DNA of 64,000 bases from Saxidomus purpurata (taxonomy: Eukaryota > Mollusca > Bivalvia > Venerida > Veneridae), in assembly GCA_022818135.1 (NCBI GenBank), contig JAFMSR010000002.1, positions 48,337,706 to 48,401,705 on the forward strand, in the 5' to 3' direction. Of this stretch, positions 1 to 14,035 are shown one piece after another. A program made the position numbers and the translations under genes. The stretch's first letter is position 1, and each line of letters starts with the position of its first letter. The notes under the pieces were generated by a model, which was given only the letters and a program-made list of their open reading frames with translations, made no database searches and was not told the DNA's origin.

Positions 1-486
1 TGTTTTATCTTATTGTCCTTTATAGTTTTATTAAGTATATTATAAAATGCATCCCAATTAATTCGACTCCCAAATAAAGTTTCCCAGTATTTATGGATGT
101 ATGGATGTTCGAATATGCGTTGCAAAAATTCGTCGTATATCGTTTTATTAGTGACATCTCTAAAGTGTTTTCTATTCCCAACTAGTAAATCTAGGTCAGT
201 CTTGACTTTTTGTTAAATAAGACTCTTCAGATCTTAAAATGGTTTTCCATGAATTTGGTATTGCTTTTTTAATTATGTGTATTTCAGATATCCAATTTTG
301 CTTGCATTTTAGACAACTCAGTATTCTATTAACGTCAATTTCTCCTTCTTCGGACAGTAGGTCATCAAGAAAAAGAATTTTGGAATCGATCCACGTGTTA
401 AATATTAAGCACTTTCCTTTATATTTGATAAAACTATTTCCCCAAATGAGCTGCCTTCTTATTGCATAAAATGACTCTAGTTTGCT
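1..486 (-). mobile_element. LINE (L1/Tx1-like) ORF2 C-terminal fragment, broken
   Basis: Read on the minus strand, about 486 to 213 translates to a stretch with the motif RRQLIWGN, then FNTWIDSKI and NSWKTILR, ending at a stop near 212. A second frame continues from about 210 to the window edge with EFLQRIFEHPYIHKYWETLF and INWDAFYNILNKT. This WGN / W-I-D / KYWETLF / W-x-x-F-Y order is typical of the region after the reverse transcriptase in L1/Tx1-type LINEs. The two halves are in different frames, so this copy is dead. It continues left of the window. The family is inferred from memory of such proteins. Confidence 0.6.
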
Positions 487-504
487 GATGTTACGTTTGT
501 CTTT

Positions 505-898
505 TTTACCATTTTTCTATTTTAGTAACAGTGACCTTGACCTTGACCCTAGTGACCCCAAATGCAATCACAAGCGGCATCTCCAAGCAAGCTACCTACA
601 AACCAAGTTTCATAGTAATTGGTCACTCCTAACTTGAGTTATTGAAGGGAAACCATTTTTCTATTTTTAGTAACAGTGACCTTGAGCTTGACTCTAGTGA
701 CCCCAAATGCAATCCCAAGTGGCGTCTCCACGCAAGCTACGTGTGTACTAAAAATTATTCAAAAGGGTAAAGTCGTTCATGAGTTATCATCCGGAAACCA
801 TGAAAACCAACAGACCGACCGACCAACAAACAAACAAACAAACAGACAAGCTCACTCCTATTTTCCCCCCTCAAACTTCATTTTGTTGGTGTGTAATA
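505..898 (+). mobile_element. Tandem-core element, family H (HINE/pearl-like)
   Basis: Two copies of a unit of about 140 bp (505-660 and 661-790) share 'agtaacagtgaccttga', 'agtgaccccaaatgcaat' and 'ctccaagcaagctac'. They are followed by a GACC/AAAC microsatellite (about 806-846) and a short tail. This is the same core-microsatellite-tail plan as the larger families in the window. The first unit holds three TGACC half-sites in a row. No coding capacity. Confidence 0.5.
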
Positions 899-1035
899 AG
901 TAGTTTCATATATTCAGTTGTTTCTAATTAAACTGTCTTCTCTTTTAAAAATTATATAGTAACATTACCGGGTCCTTTGCCAGATTGCTAAGCCAAAATT
1001 CTTCTGCACAAGTAGAAGTATTTTTTTCTGAGCAC

Positions 1036-1380
1036 ATGGTGGTGTGGTGGCCGAGTGGTTAACGCTCTGAACTACCAATCCAGAGGTCCCCGGTTCGATT
1101 CTCGGCCGAGGCACTGGATATTTCAGAAACGCTTTTCAGTGTTTCCCACCTATCTGAGATGAACTGGTTAGAAACCCAGAGGTAGTCTCGCGTGTATCGG
1201 TGCTATACACCGGGCACGTAGAAAAGAACCAAAGGGGTCTATTCGTAAAAGAGCTAGGGTCTGGTACCCGGATTCCCTTGTATCTGCTTCTTTCTCTAAA
1301 ATAAAGGACCACAATGGAAATAAGAGCTTGCTCTTTATTGTGTTATCCTTGGTACTTGGTACTGAAATAAATACAAATAC
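1036..1380 (+). mobile_element. tRNA-derived SINE
   Basis: A pol III A box (TGGCCGAGTGGTTAA, near 1048) and B box (GGTTCGATTC, near 1091) lie about 43 bp apart in a tRNA-like head, followed by a non-tRNA body and an AAATAAATACAAATAC tail near 1365-1380. The anticodon arm does not fold with a 7-nt loop, so this is a SINE and not a functional tRNA gene. It ends just before a family A element. Confidence 0.65.
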
Positions 1381-1386
1381 ATATCT

Positions 1387-2158
1387 AAACTAGAGCTATC
1401 ACTCAATGTGATTAATACCCCCTAAAGACTGCTTTATAAACTGAGGAAGTTCGTAGTAACAGAATACCTTGCAAAAGAAAACTAAAATAATGATATTGTT
1501 CTTGGCAATTACTTGGTAATTACTCAAGATAGAGTCATTGTTCTTGTACACTGCACTTCCTCTCAATGTACTTGACCATTGTATGAAGTTGTATTGAATT
1601 CCAACCAGTAGTTTTCAAGTTATGCTCCGGACAAGGAAAAGTAACAAAGGGCAATTACTGTGTAATGAGTCAAGGTGGAGTTATAGTTCTTGTGCACTGC
1701 ACTTCCTCTCAATGTACTTGACCATTGTATGAAGTTGTATTGAATTCCAACCAGAAGTTTTCAAGTTATGCTCCGGACAAGGAAAAGTAACAAAGGGCAA
1801 TAACTCTGTAATTACTCAAGATAGAGTTATGGTTCTTGTACACTGCTTTTCCTCTCATTGTGCTAGACCATTGTATGAAGTTGTATTGAATTCCAACCAG
1901 TAATTTTCAAGTTATGCTCCAGACAAGGAAAAGTAACAAAGGGCAATAACTCTGTAATGGAGTTATATTTCTTGTGCACTGCACTTCTTCTCAATGTGCT
2001 TGACCATTGTATGAAGTTGTATTGAATTCCAACTAGTTATTTTCAAGTTATGCTCCAGACAAGGAAAATGCAACAGACCGCCCGCCCGCCCTCCCGACCG
2101 ACCGACCAACCACCAGGAGACTCCTGTATACCCCCCAAACTTCGTTTCGGGGGTATAA
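1387..2158 (+). mobile_element. Family A tandem-core element (HINE/pearl-like), copy 1
   Basis: The 5' end AAACTAGAGCTATCACT is shared with the copy at 14582. The core has about four units of about 145 bp, each with GAAGTTGTATTGAATTCCAA and CTCCGGACAAGGAAAAGTAA. It is followed by a CCGA/CCGC microsatellite (about 2071-2105) and a 3' hairpin, ATACCCCCC-loop-GGGGGTATAA. The 5' subterminal AATACCCCC is complementary to the 3' GGGGGTATA. Paired subterminal repeats around a tandem core are the hallmark of HINE/DINE-1 and bivalve pearl elements, which are non-autonomous Helentron/Helitron relatives. The class is inferred. Confidence 0.65.
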
Positions 2159-3183
2159 TGATATCAAAACGTTTCAGAATAGCATAATATTATATTGTTG
2201 TTTTTCTTCTAATTTGTAACTTAAAATCAACGAGGTATCTGTTTTGTATAGAACTATTTTCCTACGCGGTTTTGATAGTTAGACCAGAGACGCTAGAAGA
2301 CAACTAGTCATGCCGCATAATGTTATGTCTTTTATCCGCTGAACATAAACTATCGGAACATCGTAATATATTGTCAAACCACTAGGTACTCTTGAATTTT
2401 AAATTACAAAACTCGGAATTCAACATAAAAAACAACGAATTTTTTGTAACTTGCCAACACTTCTATCATCAAATGTGCTCGGCCCGACACTTTAGTTGTC
2501 ATTTAGTGTCTCTAAAGATTTGCCGAAAAACTAGTCAAAAATAAACCTTTATGCGTTTAGGTATAAGACTGAAACTTATCAATAAATTAACTCTACAGAG
2601 GCACTTGTAGATGTCTTTCTGAAATATGGCATCATATTTTTATGCTTTAAACACATTGTAATTGTTGTATGTTATGTAAATGCGTGCTTCGAAAACGGTA
2701 CGAAAATGTCCGCTTTTTGTACCTGGGTACTAATAACTGTAAGAATTCACATAGATCTACATGTCTTAACTACGAATTTTAAATGTAGACAAAAATGCAA
2801 TAATCTAAAGGGAAAATCAAATTCATTTCTCTAGATCATGCTGTCGATATTAACTCAATATAAATACAATTAGAATTTATTGTATTGTAACTAAAACTTT
2901 CAAAGTTTACCATGATTCTTTTGCTACACTAAATTTTGGCATGTACATTCATACATACATAAATTATACAGGATCATAATTATCATCATCATAATCATCA
3001 TCATTTCTTGTTAGGAAATACTACTAGTCTTGTATACAGCCGTGGCCATAACTGTACAGCATTTCCCGATAGTATAGTTTCATACAGAGACGTTTTACAC
3101 TAGCTAAAATCCGATACAACTTTAAGTGGAAGATTCTATTATAAATAACCGCTAAAAATTGGGGTGTACCATATACCTAAGTC
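2159..3183. other. AT-rich intergenic, no gene seen
   Basis: No open frame of note, no recognisable repeat ends and no spliced-exon signature on either strand. A short ATC-rich simple repeat lies near 2978-3004. Confidence 0.5.
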
Positions 3184-4853
3184 AGGGGGTCGGACGTAAA
3201 CGATGTATCTCGGGGCTTTAAGCGAGAATTTGATGTAGTTCTGGTCAAAATGGCGGAAATTGAATGTTTTTTGGGGGAGACGGATAAGAAAAATGGTAAG
3301 GAAATGTTTATTTTTAATTCGATCGAACTGTTATCATGCCCTTTGTATAGCCACATGTAATATATGAAATCGTCACACCCGTTTTGGATCGTGGACCTAA
3401 AAATGAAAAAGTTATTGAAGGGATAAATTGGTCGGTAGTGTTTATGTTTGGATTTTCCGCCGTTTTCTCCCACGTTTGGACGGTTCAGACCGCTTTACTC
3501 GAGCTTATTTGAATGCATTTCGTATGAAAATGATGCGATCCATTGTTATGTAATGTGTGCACGTTTCCAATACGAACTATCGCCGATTTTTTAAACTTTA
3601 AACCGATTTCGATGTATCTCGGGTCGTTTTAAGATGATTTGATGTACCACCGGGTTACAAAAGCAACTGTAAACGGTAAACCAACGGACAGCATGGATGA
3701 TGTACGATGTGTAAATTGCGAACCAGTGCGGCTGCTGCCCACACTAGTGTTTTCACGACCATGGAATTAAATAACACAAAATGGAATGGTATTAAACTGA
3801 ATCAACAAACATTTGCTGTCAACATGTTATGCTGAATGAAACAAAATTAATAGATCTATATGTAGCTGATTTTTTTTATCTATTCGTGCATTTTTTAACA
3901 GAAATCCTTTAGTTACAGGCATTGTGGCAGCTGAAATTTAGAGGTTTATTTTTAGATGGCAGAATAAGTGTGCATGTAAGAACCGTATACAGTCCAACAC
4001 AATGTTAGTCTCCACAAATTGTATCTAAACAAGCAAGGTAGAACAAGTTTAAATAGAATACTTTGTCAAAACAGTTCGCATGATATGTACGTCTAAAGAG
4101 AAGGTGTAATGTTATCTATATTCAAAGTACAGTGTGTTCATTATAATATTATCCTCTCGCTGTCTAAAAAAATAACACTTGAAATAATTTGTTTGTCCTT
4201 GTGACACATAATGTACTTAAGAAACGATATTGTTAGGTGTCCATGCGAAATGAACGATAGAATCCATGGGTCGCGCCAGCCTATTATGTCGTTCATTTTG
4301 CATGTACACCGAAAATAGTTTCATAAATAACAAACTCATCGAGTTTTAGTAGTTTTGGGTTAGTGCGAAATTGCTTTTGGAACCCAGTGATACATCAAAT
4401 CATCTTAAAACGACCCGAGATACATCGAAATCGGTTTAAAGTTTAAAAAATCGGCGATAGTTCGTTTTGGAAACGTGTACACATTACATAACAATGGATC
4501 GCATCATGTTTATACGAAATGCATTCAAATAAGCTCGAGTAAAGCGGTCTGAACCGTCCAAACGTGGGAGAAAACGGCGGAAAATCCAAACATAAACACT
4601 ACCGACCAATTTATCCCTTCAATAACTTTTTTATTTTTAGGTCCACGATCCAAAACGGGTGTGACGATTTCATGTATTACATGTGGCTATACAAAGGACA
4701 TGATAACAGTTCGATCAAATTAAAAATAAACATTTTCTTACCAATTTTCTTATCCGTCTCCCCCAAAAAACATTCAATTTCCGCCATTTTGACCAGAACT
4801 ACATCGAATTCTCGCTTAAAGCCCCGAGATACATCGTTTACGTCCGACCCCCT
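3184..4853. mobile_element. Fold-back element with about 484-bp inverted arms
   Basis: Bases 3184-3667 and 4371-4853 are inverted copies of each other, starting AGGGGGTCGGACGT and ending ACGTCCGACCCCCT. Nearly the whole arm aligns with only scattered differences. The 703-bp centre has no coding capacity. AAGT borders the right arm directly and lies one base away from the left arm, so a 4-bp target duplication is possible but not clean. The mirrored small frames on the two arms are a by-product of the palindrome. The superfamily is not recognised. Confidence 0.75.
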
Positions 4854-5629
<776 letters not shown>

Positions 5630-5630
<1 letters not shown>

Positions 5631-8600
5631 AATGTGATCAAAAGAGTACGAAAGTTATTCTTTCACGGTTTTGTTTGCACTCGTGTGTACAATTTATTAC
5701 ATACATTAAGTAAATTCCGAGACTGACTTGTGATTTCACCAACTTGCGCGCAGCCAGTGAGTTGATATGTCATAGAACTGTTACACTTATTATTATCATA
5801 ATAATGTATATGTGTAGCCAATGACACTGAAAATAGATTTGCACGTGAGAGTAAATATAGCGGTCACACTGACGACATGTACATTGTAACGTTCTAGTTG
5901 GAAACAAAATGTCCGTGTCAAAAGCATTCAGTTTATAGTTTGTCGTTTTCCCGTCGTTTTATTGTAATGAAATTCGTTAGTATATGTTTTCTTTATCATT
6001 GATTCTATGTTTTTACATCAAAACATAAAGTAAAAATATATAGTAAGTTAAAGCGGGATAACATGGTCTCGCTGCACAACATGATGCTATCAAGTTTGGT
6101 CAATGAACATTCACAAATTTCCATATTTTCATCATGTATAATACATGTACATATTAATGAAATAAACAAATTGTATATGAGATAAAATAACCCGTCTGCC
6201 ATGTCTGTCGTTTCATTTTCATGTTCAAATTTTGCCGAATACGGCAAAAGTGTTTGAATAGATAACAAGTGCTGCGACTTATTATCATTATGATCAATTT
6301 CGGAAAAAACATTTTCTTCTCATTTTGGTAAAACATGGACAAGACGATGTGAAAAAGGCATTTTATGAAAGAAGTGTCATATGATCATCAATTATGTAGG
6401 ATGGCGTACTGCACTTTTAATTAAAATTAAGCAGCTAATACTCTTCGTTATATCTTAAAAAACTGAATTGTACAAATATTGTCATACGCATAGACAATTC
6501 AAACAAGGCTTGAGAATATGCACCCAAAACCGTGCTTTTCGGTCTTATTTAAAAAATGTATATCATGACTTCATTAGATTCTAGTTCTAGCGTAAAGTTC
6601 CGGAACATAATACATTTATAATAATTCATGAACTTGCGGAAGCGATTTAGATTATCAGCAAGAGATATATTGAATCATTCACAAAGAAATGACCCCTGCC
6701 CCTGAATCACCGCAGGAATACTACACAATGTAAAATTATATTTATTTTCTCCCATATAAACATCTCGGCGGATTGTAGCTACTTCCGACCGTTTTTGATT
6801 TTTTGCAACGGGCTGTAAATATTACAAATACTCATATCACACGGTAATATAATAATGTGTTTCATTTTCTTATTTTGGAATCCAGACACCTTCGTGTGAC
6901 CTCGTAAGAAACCTCGAGTCTACGGGTCCAAACTCTGGTTATGAAGATTGGTTTTGCGGCACAACCTGTCAACAAATATAATTGAGTAACACGGATATTT
7001 CATACTGACCTTGAATTGGGTACAAGCTACGCTTTTCTGACCTCTCGGGATAAACTGAGGTGTAACCTCACGACTTTGTGTATCACGGCTTTGAGAAGCT
7101 ATTGTTTGGTAATAAATTACACCGACTGCAATGATATGTTGCTTCAAAACTTTCTTAACTCTATGCCGCTACGCCAATTTAACATGAAATGGACTGGTGA
7201 TTGGACAGTGCATAAACTGCCACATGTAGTTACTTTCCGGGTCATGTACAGTAAATGCAAACTGGCTGAGATAGAGATTGGTCAGATTTTTTTTTTTGAA
7301 TCATGAATTCTTGACAAGTCCACTAAAAATAGTCGAGAGGTTAAGATCGCCGGTCAGTTTTTTATGTCACGCTAATAACGTGAATAGTTGAGAAAGACGA
7401 CACTGTCTTTCGGAGGATGAAGTATTTGACTAAATTGTCAATCACTAGTGATTTTAATCCGCTGAAATCTTTTTACCTTGTGCATAAGATCTGCCACATT
7501 TACTTGTCTTCATTCTGTATTTAATGACGTAAAGAAATGTTTAAATTTAAGCACATGTACTAACGACATGAATGTACTAACGACACCCCTATTTTAAGCG
7601 GTAATTTTATAATGGATTCTCCCACTTTATGTATCGACAGATGTATCGGTTTTTTGTAAGAAAGAAAGGTGAATAGGCGTAGGTAAACTAATACAAGACA
7701 AATTTTGATGCAAAGCATCAAAGGCGCTGCGCATGTTTTTGAAACATGATTTAAAGGAATCAGAGTCATTTTAGAATATCAGTAAACAACCTATCAACGG
7801 GAAAAACCAAATACATTATGTTATTTGTAACTGTTATCATAATAAGTAAAAAAACACATTTACTACAGTTTAACAAAAAAATAAACGAATCATAAAACAA
7901 CCTTCCGTATAATGGTACGATGACGCCCATTAAACAAGGCTACAGCTCTGTATTGTATTGTTTTTGTATTGTAATTGTGCTTATTAGGTCCACCATCCTC
8001 GTTCGAGGTATAGTCGGTACGACCCGAAGGCTACAGCTCGTGGTCAGTAGACGCTTTTCGACGCAGACGAAACCCACGTGATTAATTTTGTCTTTACTAT
8101 TGGTCAGTTGTTAGCGATGCTTTACATAACTTTCATTGAGACCCCATGTATCGCATAGTTAGGTGAACGGTCTTATTTATAATGCCTACATTTTACTTTA
8201 GTATGTAGTAATTAAAATAGGTTTTCATTAATTATTCACGTTGACAACATATGTATTTAAACTTCAAAATGTTTAGAGTTAGCAAAACAACTATTGAGAC
8301 GTTTTTTCCGAACTTTGATGAATCTGGCCGTAGGGTCCGTAAACAAAGCAATAAAAAAACCGTAACCTTCAAGTTTGTGGAAAAGTTATTAAATATCCTA
8401 TGAATATGTCAAAAGTTTTGAATTAACGGTCGAAGACGTATGCATCTGGTATAGTATTGTTTGTAATCAGTTAATACTATTTATTTATTCATTATAGGGA
8501 GTTTGTTCACACATAATACATAGTTTTTAATTACAATAATAATGTTGGCTACTCCCTATTCGATTATGCAACCCCATGGTACAAAATTAAAACCTATTCA

Positions 8601-8870
8601 ATACTGGCACTGTGCTTCCGCACAGCGCCAATGAAATGCTGCAGATCAATGGCCACGGCTGTATGTTAAATATGAAGATAATAGCCTGCTATTAAAACAT
8701 TCAGTTTTTGTTTTACACAAGTTATGAAAATTTAAAACAGTATGGTAGAAAGGCTGGTAATAACTTGGGGTGCACAATAGATCCGGTATAATATTGCAAT
8801 CTGCAGTATTTTGGAAGCACTCACAGGGATAGTTAATGTAAGCTGCAAGTACTTGTTCTACAATAGGTAT
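5630..8870. other. Intergenic, no gene recognised
   Basis: About 3.2 kb of AT-rich unique-looking sequence. Several short open frames (for example 7016-7306 plus, 6920-7147 minus) overlap each other on opposite strands and match no family I know. No transposon ends were identified. Confidence 0.4.
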
Positions 8871-8871
8871 A

Positions 8872-10153
8872 CAGTAAAACTTCGTTAACTCGAGCATCGA
8901 TAACTCGAGAACCCCGGATAACTCAAGGACTCCTGTCGGTCCCGGCAATTTAACCTCTATGTTTAACTAGAAAATACTATGGATAACTCGAGCATCAATA
9001 ACTCGAGAACCCCGGATAACTCGAGGAACACCTGTGGTCCCGCCAGGTAGATTTCTTACTAAATTACCTGCGACAACTCGAGGTCACTGATTATCAGATT
9101 TTTCTCACCTCCGATGGTGCATCATTATTTTGATATAACTTCTGTTGTTAATTGATTGTTCTCGTTAATTATCGATTAATCGGCCAAAGTGTATTAAATA
9201 TTATTCGCACATTTAAATCGTCTTAAATCATGTGTAATTATACCCACTTGTTACTTTTATTGAATAATAAGAAAAAAAAGAAACTCATGTTTGCGAGTTT
9301 TTAATTACGAGAACTTAATGATGAGATGAAAATTTTGAGACTCAGTAGGCTTTTGATGATAAAGCTGGAGAGAACATCCCAAACTGCATATTCTTTCGCT
9401 TGATTTCTATAACCTCTAGATATCTACGCTAACTGAAAGAAATGTGCTTTTTCTTTGTTTCAAACCTGTTTCATAGCTATCTTTTGCCTATGCAAATAAC
9501 AATCTTTATTTATATTTTGATACATTTGTTGAGTGATTTAAATGATATTAACTGGCATGTGTTTCTTTATTTAACTCTGTCTCAGATGACATTTACAAAA
9601 AACTTTTCAAGAAATGTGTTTGTAATGCGTTTCTTGAAAATACCACGAGCGATGTGTTATACCGATTCACCGGTGCTGTGCCTATACGACAACTGGTGTG
9701 AGTTAATAATCACTATTCGCTATTGAGTTATTTGCAAACAAATTAAGCTTAGGCCAAAATTGTCCAACATACTGGTCGCCTGGCATTATTGGAAAACAGT
9801 AAGAAAAACCCAAGTGACCCGTAAATACACTGGACGAAGTAGAGTAACACTGCCCCGCCTTCTCCATTAATCAGTTGTCAAATAGTAATTACCCTGATTG
9901 TACATGTATGCAAACAAAATGAACAGGATTTTATCAAATAAGTTCGATAGGTTATCAGAGCTCGTGATTTGATGTAATAAATACATTTTGTAAATGTATT
10001 AATCCGACCTCAACATGAAGGTCCTAAAATAACTCGTTGTTCATAAGATATATGACAGCAGAAAAACTTGTAAAATTTCCATAGTTCGGATAACTCGAGA
10101 ACTGGAGCATTTTACTCGTCCCCTTGCGACCTCGAGTTATCGAGGTTTTACTG
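8872..10153. mobile_element. Non-autonomous pogo/Tc1-mariner-like DNA transposon
   Basis: The ends are inverted copies: CAGTAAAACTTCGTTAACTC at left and its counterpart ending GAGGTTTTACTG at right, both flanked by TA (8870-8871 and 10154-10155). CAGTA-type ends and a TA target point to the pogo/Tc1-mariner group. Inside each end the motif ATAACTCGAG is repeated, and about 100 bp at the left end is duplicated (8872 and 8979 onward). No transposase frame is present. Confidence 0.75.
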
Positions 10154-10353
10154 TATACTATATCAATTTATAACAAAAGATTGATTTATCAAATTTTAGT
10201 TTTTCTTTGAAAAACAGAAGAGCCATTGTCATAACCTTCTTGACGTCAGTCGGCACTGTCGTCTTGAATCTGGTTAAGCTTTCTTAAAATTCACTTTCTC
10301 GGTATAACCATTAAAGCCTTGACACTTCAGACAATTGCTTGGCATCATACAAT

Positions 10354-10599
10354 GGCATCTGTAGCCGAGTGGTTAAGGTCACTGACGGATGTTTACTTGT
10401 CCCTCACCGCTGTAGGTTCGTGCCCTACTTGGGTCAAATTCTTTTGTGTCTGGGAGCTATCTAGGTTCTACCAGGTGCCCGCTCGTGACTGAAATAATGC
10501 CAGAATTGGCACCCAGGGTCTTTCTCCTCCATGAAAGCTGGACGTTGCAATATGACCTTAGCTGTTGAGTGTGACGTTAAATCCGAATCAATCAATTGG
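10354..10599 (+). mobile_element. tRNA-derived SINE, full length
   Basis: A Ser/Leu-like tRNA head (A box TAGCCGAGTGGTTAAGG, B box GGTTCGTGCC) is followed by a body containing CCAGGTGCCCGCTCGTGA and a tail GTGACGTTAAATCCGAATCA. This head-body-tail order matches SINEs common in bivalve genomes (RUDI-like, from memory). The degenerate anticodon arm excludes a working tRNA. Confidence 0.7.
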
Positions 10600-12540
10600 C
10601 ACAATACAATCAACCCTATGGGCATGTCCTATAACTTTTTAATGACATCAAAAGTTGTTCAAACTATGAATTTTCAGTTCAGTTTTGTCAAAATCCATTT
10701 CTCAGTTACCATTCATAGCTCAATACTTCATAGGGTAGTTGAACATAGTCACTGAACGCAAAATGCAAGCACATGGGTTCCTATCTCAAAAGTAAAGTTT
10801 ACACAAATGGTTAAAGGTCAAAATTTGTGGACAGTTGAGTCTCCAGTTTATTACTTTACTCGTGCAAGGGTTGTCCTGATATTTACACATGTGATGTGTA
10901 AAATCTGTGTTGTCCTGATATTTACACATTTATGTGTGAGACAATCGATCCTCCAGCACTTTCAGTCCTTTGATTATCTATTTACTCAATGTTAAATATT
11001 TATTTCTGTTACAATGAATGCATTTAACATTTACCCTGCTTACTGCAAACGTTCCTGCCTTTGAAACTAGTGTAGATCATGATCAGCCTGCACATCCATG
11101 TAGTCTAATCATGATCTACACTGTTCTTTACTCGGTCAATGCATTTTCACTGAATGCCTCAATATAAAATTCATAGATGGAAGAGTACATTTTAGAAATA
11201 AACAGAGTAAGAGTAAATTCTTTTATGAAAGACAAGCATGTATACTGGTGGAGATAATTTTTGTTTACATTGGTCACGCATGCTCATAAATATGGAGCCT
11301 TAAAAGGGGTACTAAAAGCACACAAAAAATCGGTATTACAGCAGGAAATGTGGGCAGCTTGCTTTTATCGCTGATATTCAGTTCATAACACGTATAACAC
11401 AAAAATATTTGAAAAGCATTAAAAATAATTATTTCTAATTGGTTTTAACAATAAATTGTGTTTGAAAAATTATATTAATTTGCGGCTTGGTAAGTAGGTC
11501 TATATACCTACATGTGTCATTGTTGCCAGGAGTAACCGTTTTCTACTTAGTCAAATAGTTGGAACTTCATTTGCTAAATACCTTGCACAGCCTCCAATCG
11601 TAGCAAACATCAGATCAGAACTCCCGACATTTGTTTCTGTGTGTTTGTTTGGCAATAGAGCCTGTGATTTCCCTGCATTGCTCAAACAAAGGGGAAATAC
11701 TATACAATCAGTACATATTACTTCCCTTGAATTGAAGAGTCAAATCATCCCGATATACTAGTGTACGGTTTGAATATGTTATCAATACCTTTTTATTGCA
11801 TGTTGAAATGTATTTTAATGTTTTAAGAAAAATTGAAGTAATATTTTCAAGCGGAAATCAGAAGTTGACAGCCGTCACATGACCCTTTGTTTACAACATA
11901 TGTCAAGGTTGCTAGTACGCTGAAATGAAAAATCAATATCTTAGTAAATATTAAACACTTTGACTCATGATTTCTGTCAGTCAGCTTCAAAACAAATCCT
12001 CCGATAGATTTTGATCAAAACTTCCTTTATACAGACCTGTTATAGAGGCATGTAATGGGAAAACTAAAAATCTGCCGACAATTCCTTGCCATCGGCTTTT
12101 CCTTGCTTGCCAGTAGACATATTTGCCATTGATAAATCTGATATCTTACATGTTTTGTACATATTAAATATCAATTGAATTTTATATATGGACTCTCTTG
12201 TGTTGTGAATGTAAAAATTACAACTTCCAACTTTATGTAGGAAAAATCTTTACCTTTAAGACATGAACCATCTGGGCTGACATCATTGATAGCAAAGCAT
12301 AAAGGAACTAGTTAGGAATCAAGTCCTGATAATAATAACAACTCCAGCAGAGGTGCTAATAGTTTATACTGACCATCTCTGGGAGAATTTAATTATAGCC
12401 TTATATAAACACTTTATGATTCTGCCCATGAATGACCTGCAACTGACCCAATTTGAAAAGCATGTATTGAGAGAGATCAAGATATGTGCATGGCAATATA
12501 TGTTGTGTACTAAACAAAAGACAAATGTCATTTATCAGTC
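10600..12540. other. Intergenic with a palindromic repeat
   Basis: No gene recognised. At 11069-11122 an inverted pair (AGTGTAGATCATGATC ... ATCATGATCTACACT) forms a small palindromic repeat whose motif returns in the cluster at 12570-12825. The remainder is AT-rich sequence without transposon ends I can define. Confidence 0.45.
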
Positions 12541-13135
12541 TATCACAATTAGCCTGCACATCCATACAGATTGATCATGATCTACAGTTTGCTATTCATT
12601 TTATACTGTCTGATCATGATCTACACTGTTTGCTATTCATTTTTTTACTGTCTGATCATGAGCTGCACGGAAAAGTAACAATGGGCAATAACTGTGTAAC
12701 TAGTCAAGAGTTAAGATTGTCTTATTTTGCTGTCTGATCATGTTCACTATTCACTATTTTGCTGTCTGAGCATGATCTGCACTGTTCACTTTACATTTTT
12801 TTGCTGTCTGATCATGATCTGCACGGAAAAGTAACAAAGGGCAATAACTGTGTAACTCAGTCAAGAAAGAGTTATGGTTCTTGTACACTGCACTTCTTCC
12901 CATTGTGCTTGACAATAGTATGAAGTTGTATTGAATTCCAACCAGTATTTTCAAGTTATGCTCCGGATAAGGAAAAGTAAGAAAGAGCAATAACTCTGTA
13001 ATGAATCAAAATATAGTTATGGTTCCTGTACACTGCACTTCCTCTTAAAGTACTTGACCATTGTATGAAGTTGTATTGAATTCCAACTAGTAGTTTTCAA
13101 GTTATGCTCAAGACAAGGAAAAGTAACAACTTTTT
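12541..13135 (+). repeat. CTGATCATGATCTGCAC repeats mixed with a family A fragment
   Basis: Five or six copies of a CTGATCATGATCTRCAC motif lie between 12570 and 12825. They alternate with family A core pieces (12667-12715, then about 12820-13130 with GAAGTTGTATTGAATTCCAA). This looks like a rearranged family A copy without its own 5' end or microsatellite tail. Confidence 0.5.
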
Positions 13136-13969
13136 AGTACTTGCCAATAAAAATTTAAAGGCCTTTATTTTTTTATTCTATGTTTTACAAACACCGCCGC
13201 TCAAAAAAGTTCATTTTTGAAATAAAAATACAATTGTGATTTCAGTTTTTTTCATTTCCGCCAATGAAACTATCTCGCGGCAAATCATGAAAAACAGCGG
13301 TCGATGCAATAGCTGTGAAAATGTATGTGTCAATATCTCTGATAAAGTTTAAGTCACTCTCACATGCTTCGCCTATGCTGCAGATCAAAGCGAAATCAAA
13401 GTCGCCGTCAAAATTCCAATGACACATTTTGACCTTTGACTCAATTAACTGTCTGGCGAGTAGACAGCATAGAATATATATACTAACTTTAATAAACAAC
13501 ACTTCCAACGGATCAATTATCATTCTGTCCTAAATACATGATATTTGTTGTCCCTTTCAATTTAACAACTTTCACATTTATTGTCTCAAACGTATGCAAT
13601 TTTTTTGACACGTCTTCGTGTATTCAAAACATTTTTTTTGACACTTGCCACTTCAATTTTCATACACTGTTAGCAGTAAACATTTAGGTGATGTTGAGTG
13701 AAGAAATTATTTTAAAAGTTGGCTAATTTTTATTATTTAACCAAAGGAAACAACTACAAAATCACGAATCTGTACCGATTTCCGGATAATCAAACTTTCG
13801 GACATTATCAATTGTGAAAGAGATTTAATTAAAAATGATTATACATTTAAAAGATGTCTTTTTTAAGATATGAAACAGTGACAAAATTACAACCACAAAA
13901 TCTAGAAAATGCACCGATTTCCGGATAGACGAAATTTTGGACATGTTAAATATAAACAAGAGGGCCAAG
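13136..13969. other. Intergenic; one unexplained minus-strand frame
   Basis: Mostly AT-rich sequence without repeats. A minus-strand frame at 13242-13523 (94 codons) is less biased than its surroundings and contains KMCHWNFDGDFDFALICS. I do not recognise it. It could be a chance frame or a decayed exon. Confidence 0.3.
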
Positions 13970-14035
13970 ATGGCCCTATATCGCTCACCTTGGTACAAGT
14001 CCACTTGCCTGGTGGAAGATCACTAGATAATGTTA

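Noticed and set aside
1036..1115. Functional tRNA gene
   Set aside because: The A and B boxes are present, but the anticodon arm has an 11-nt loop and a SINE body follows.
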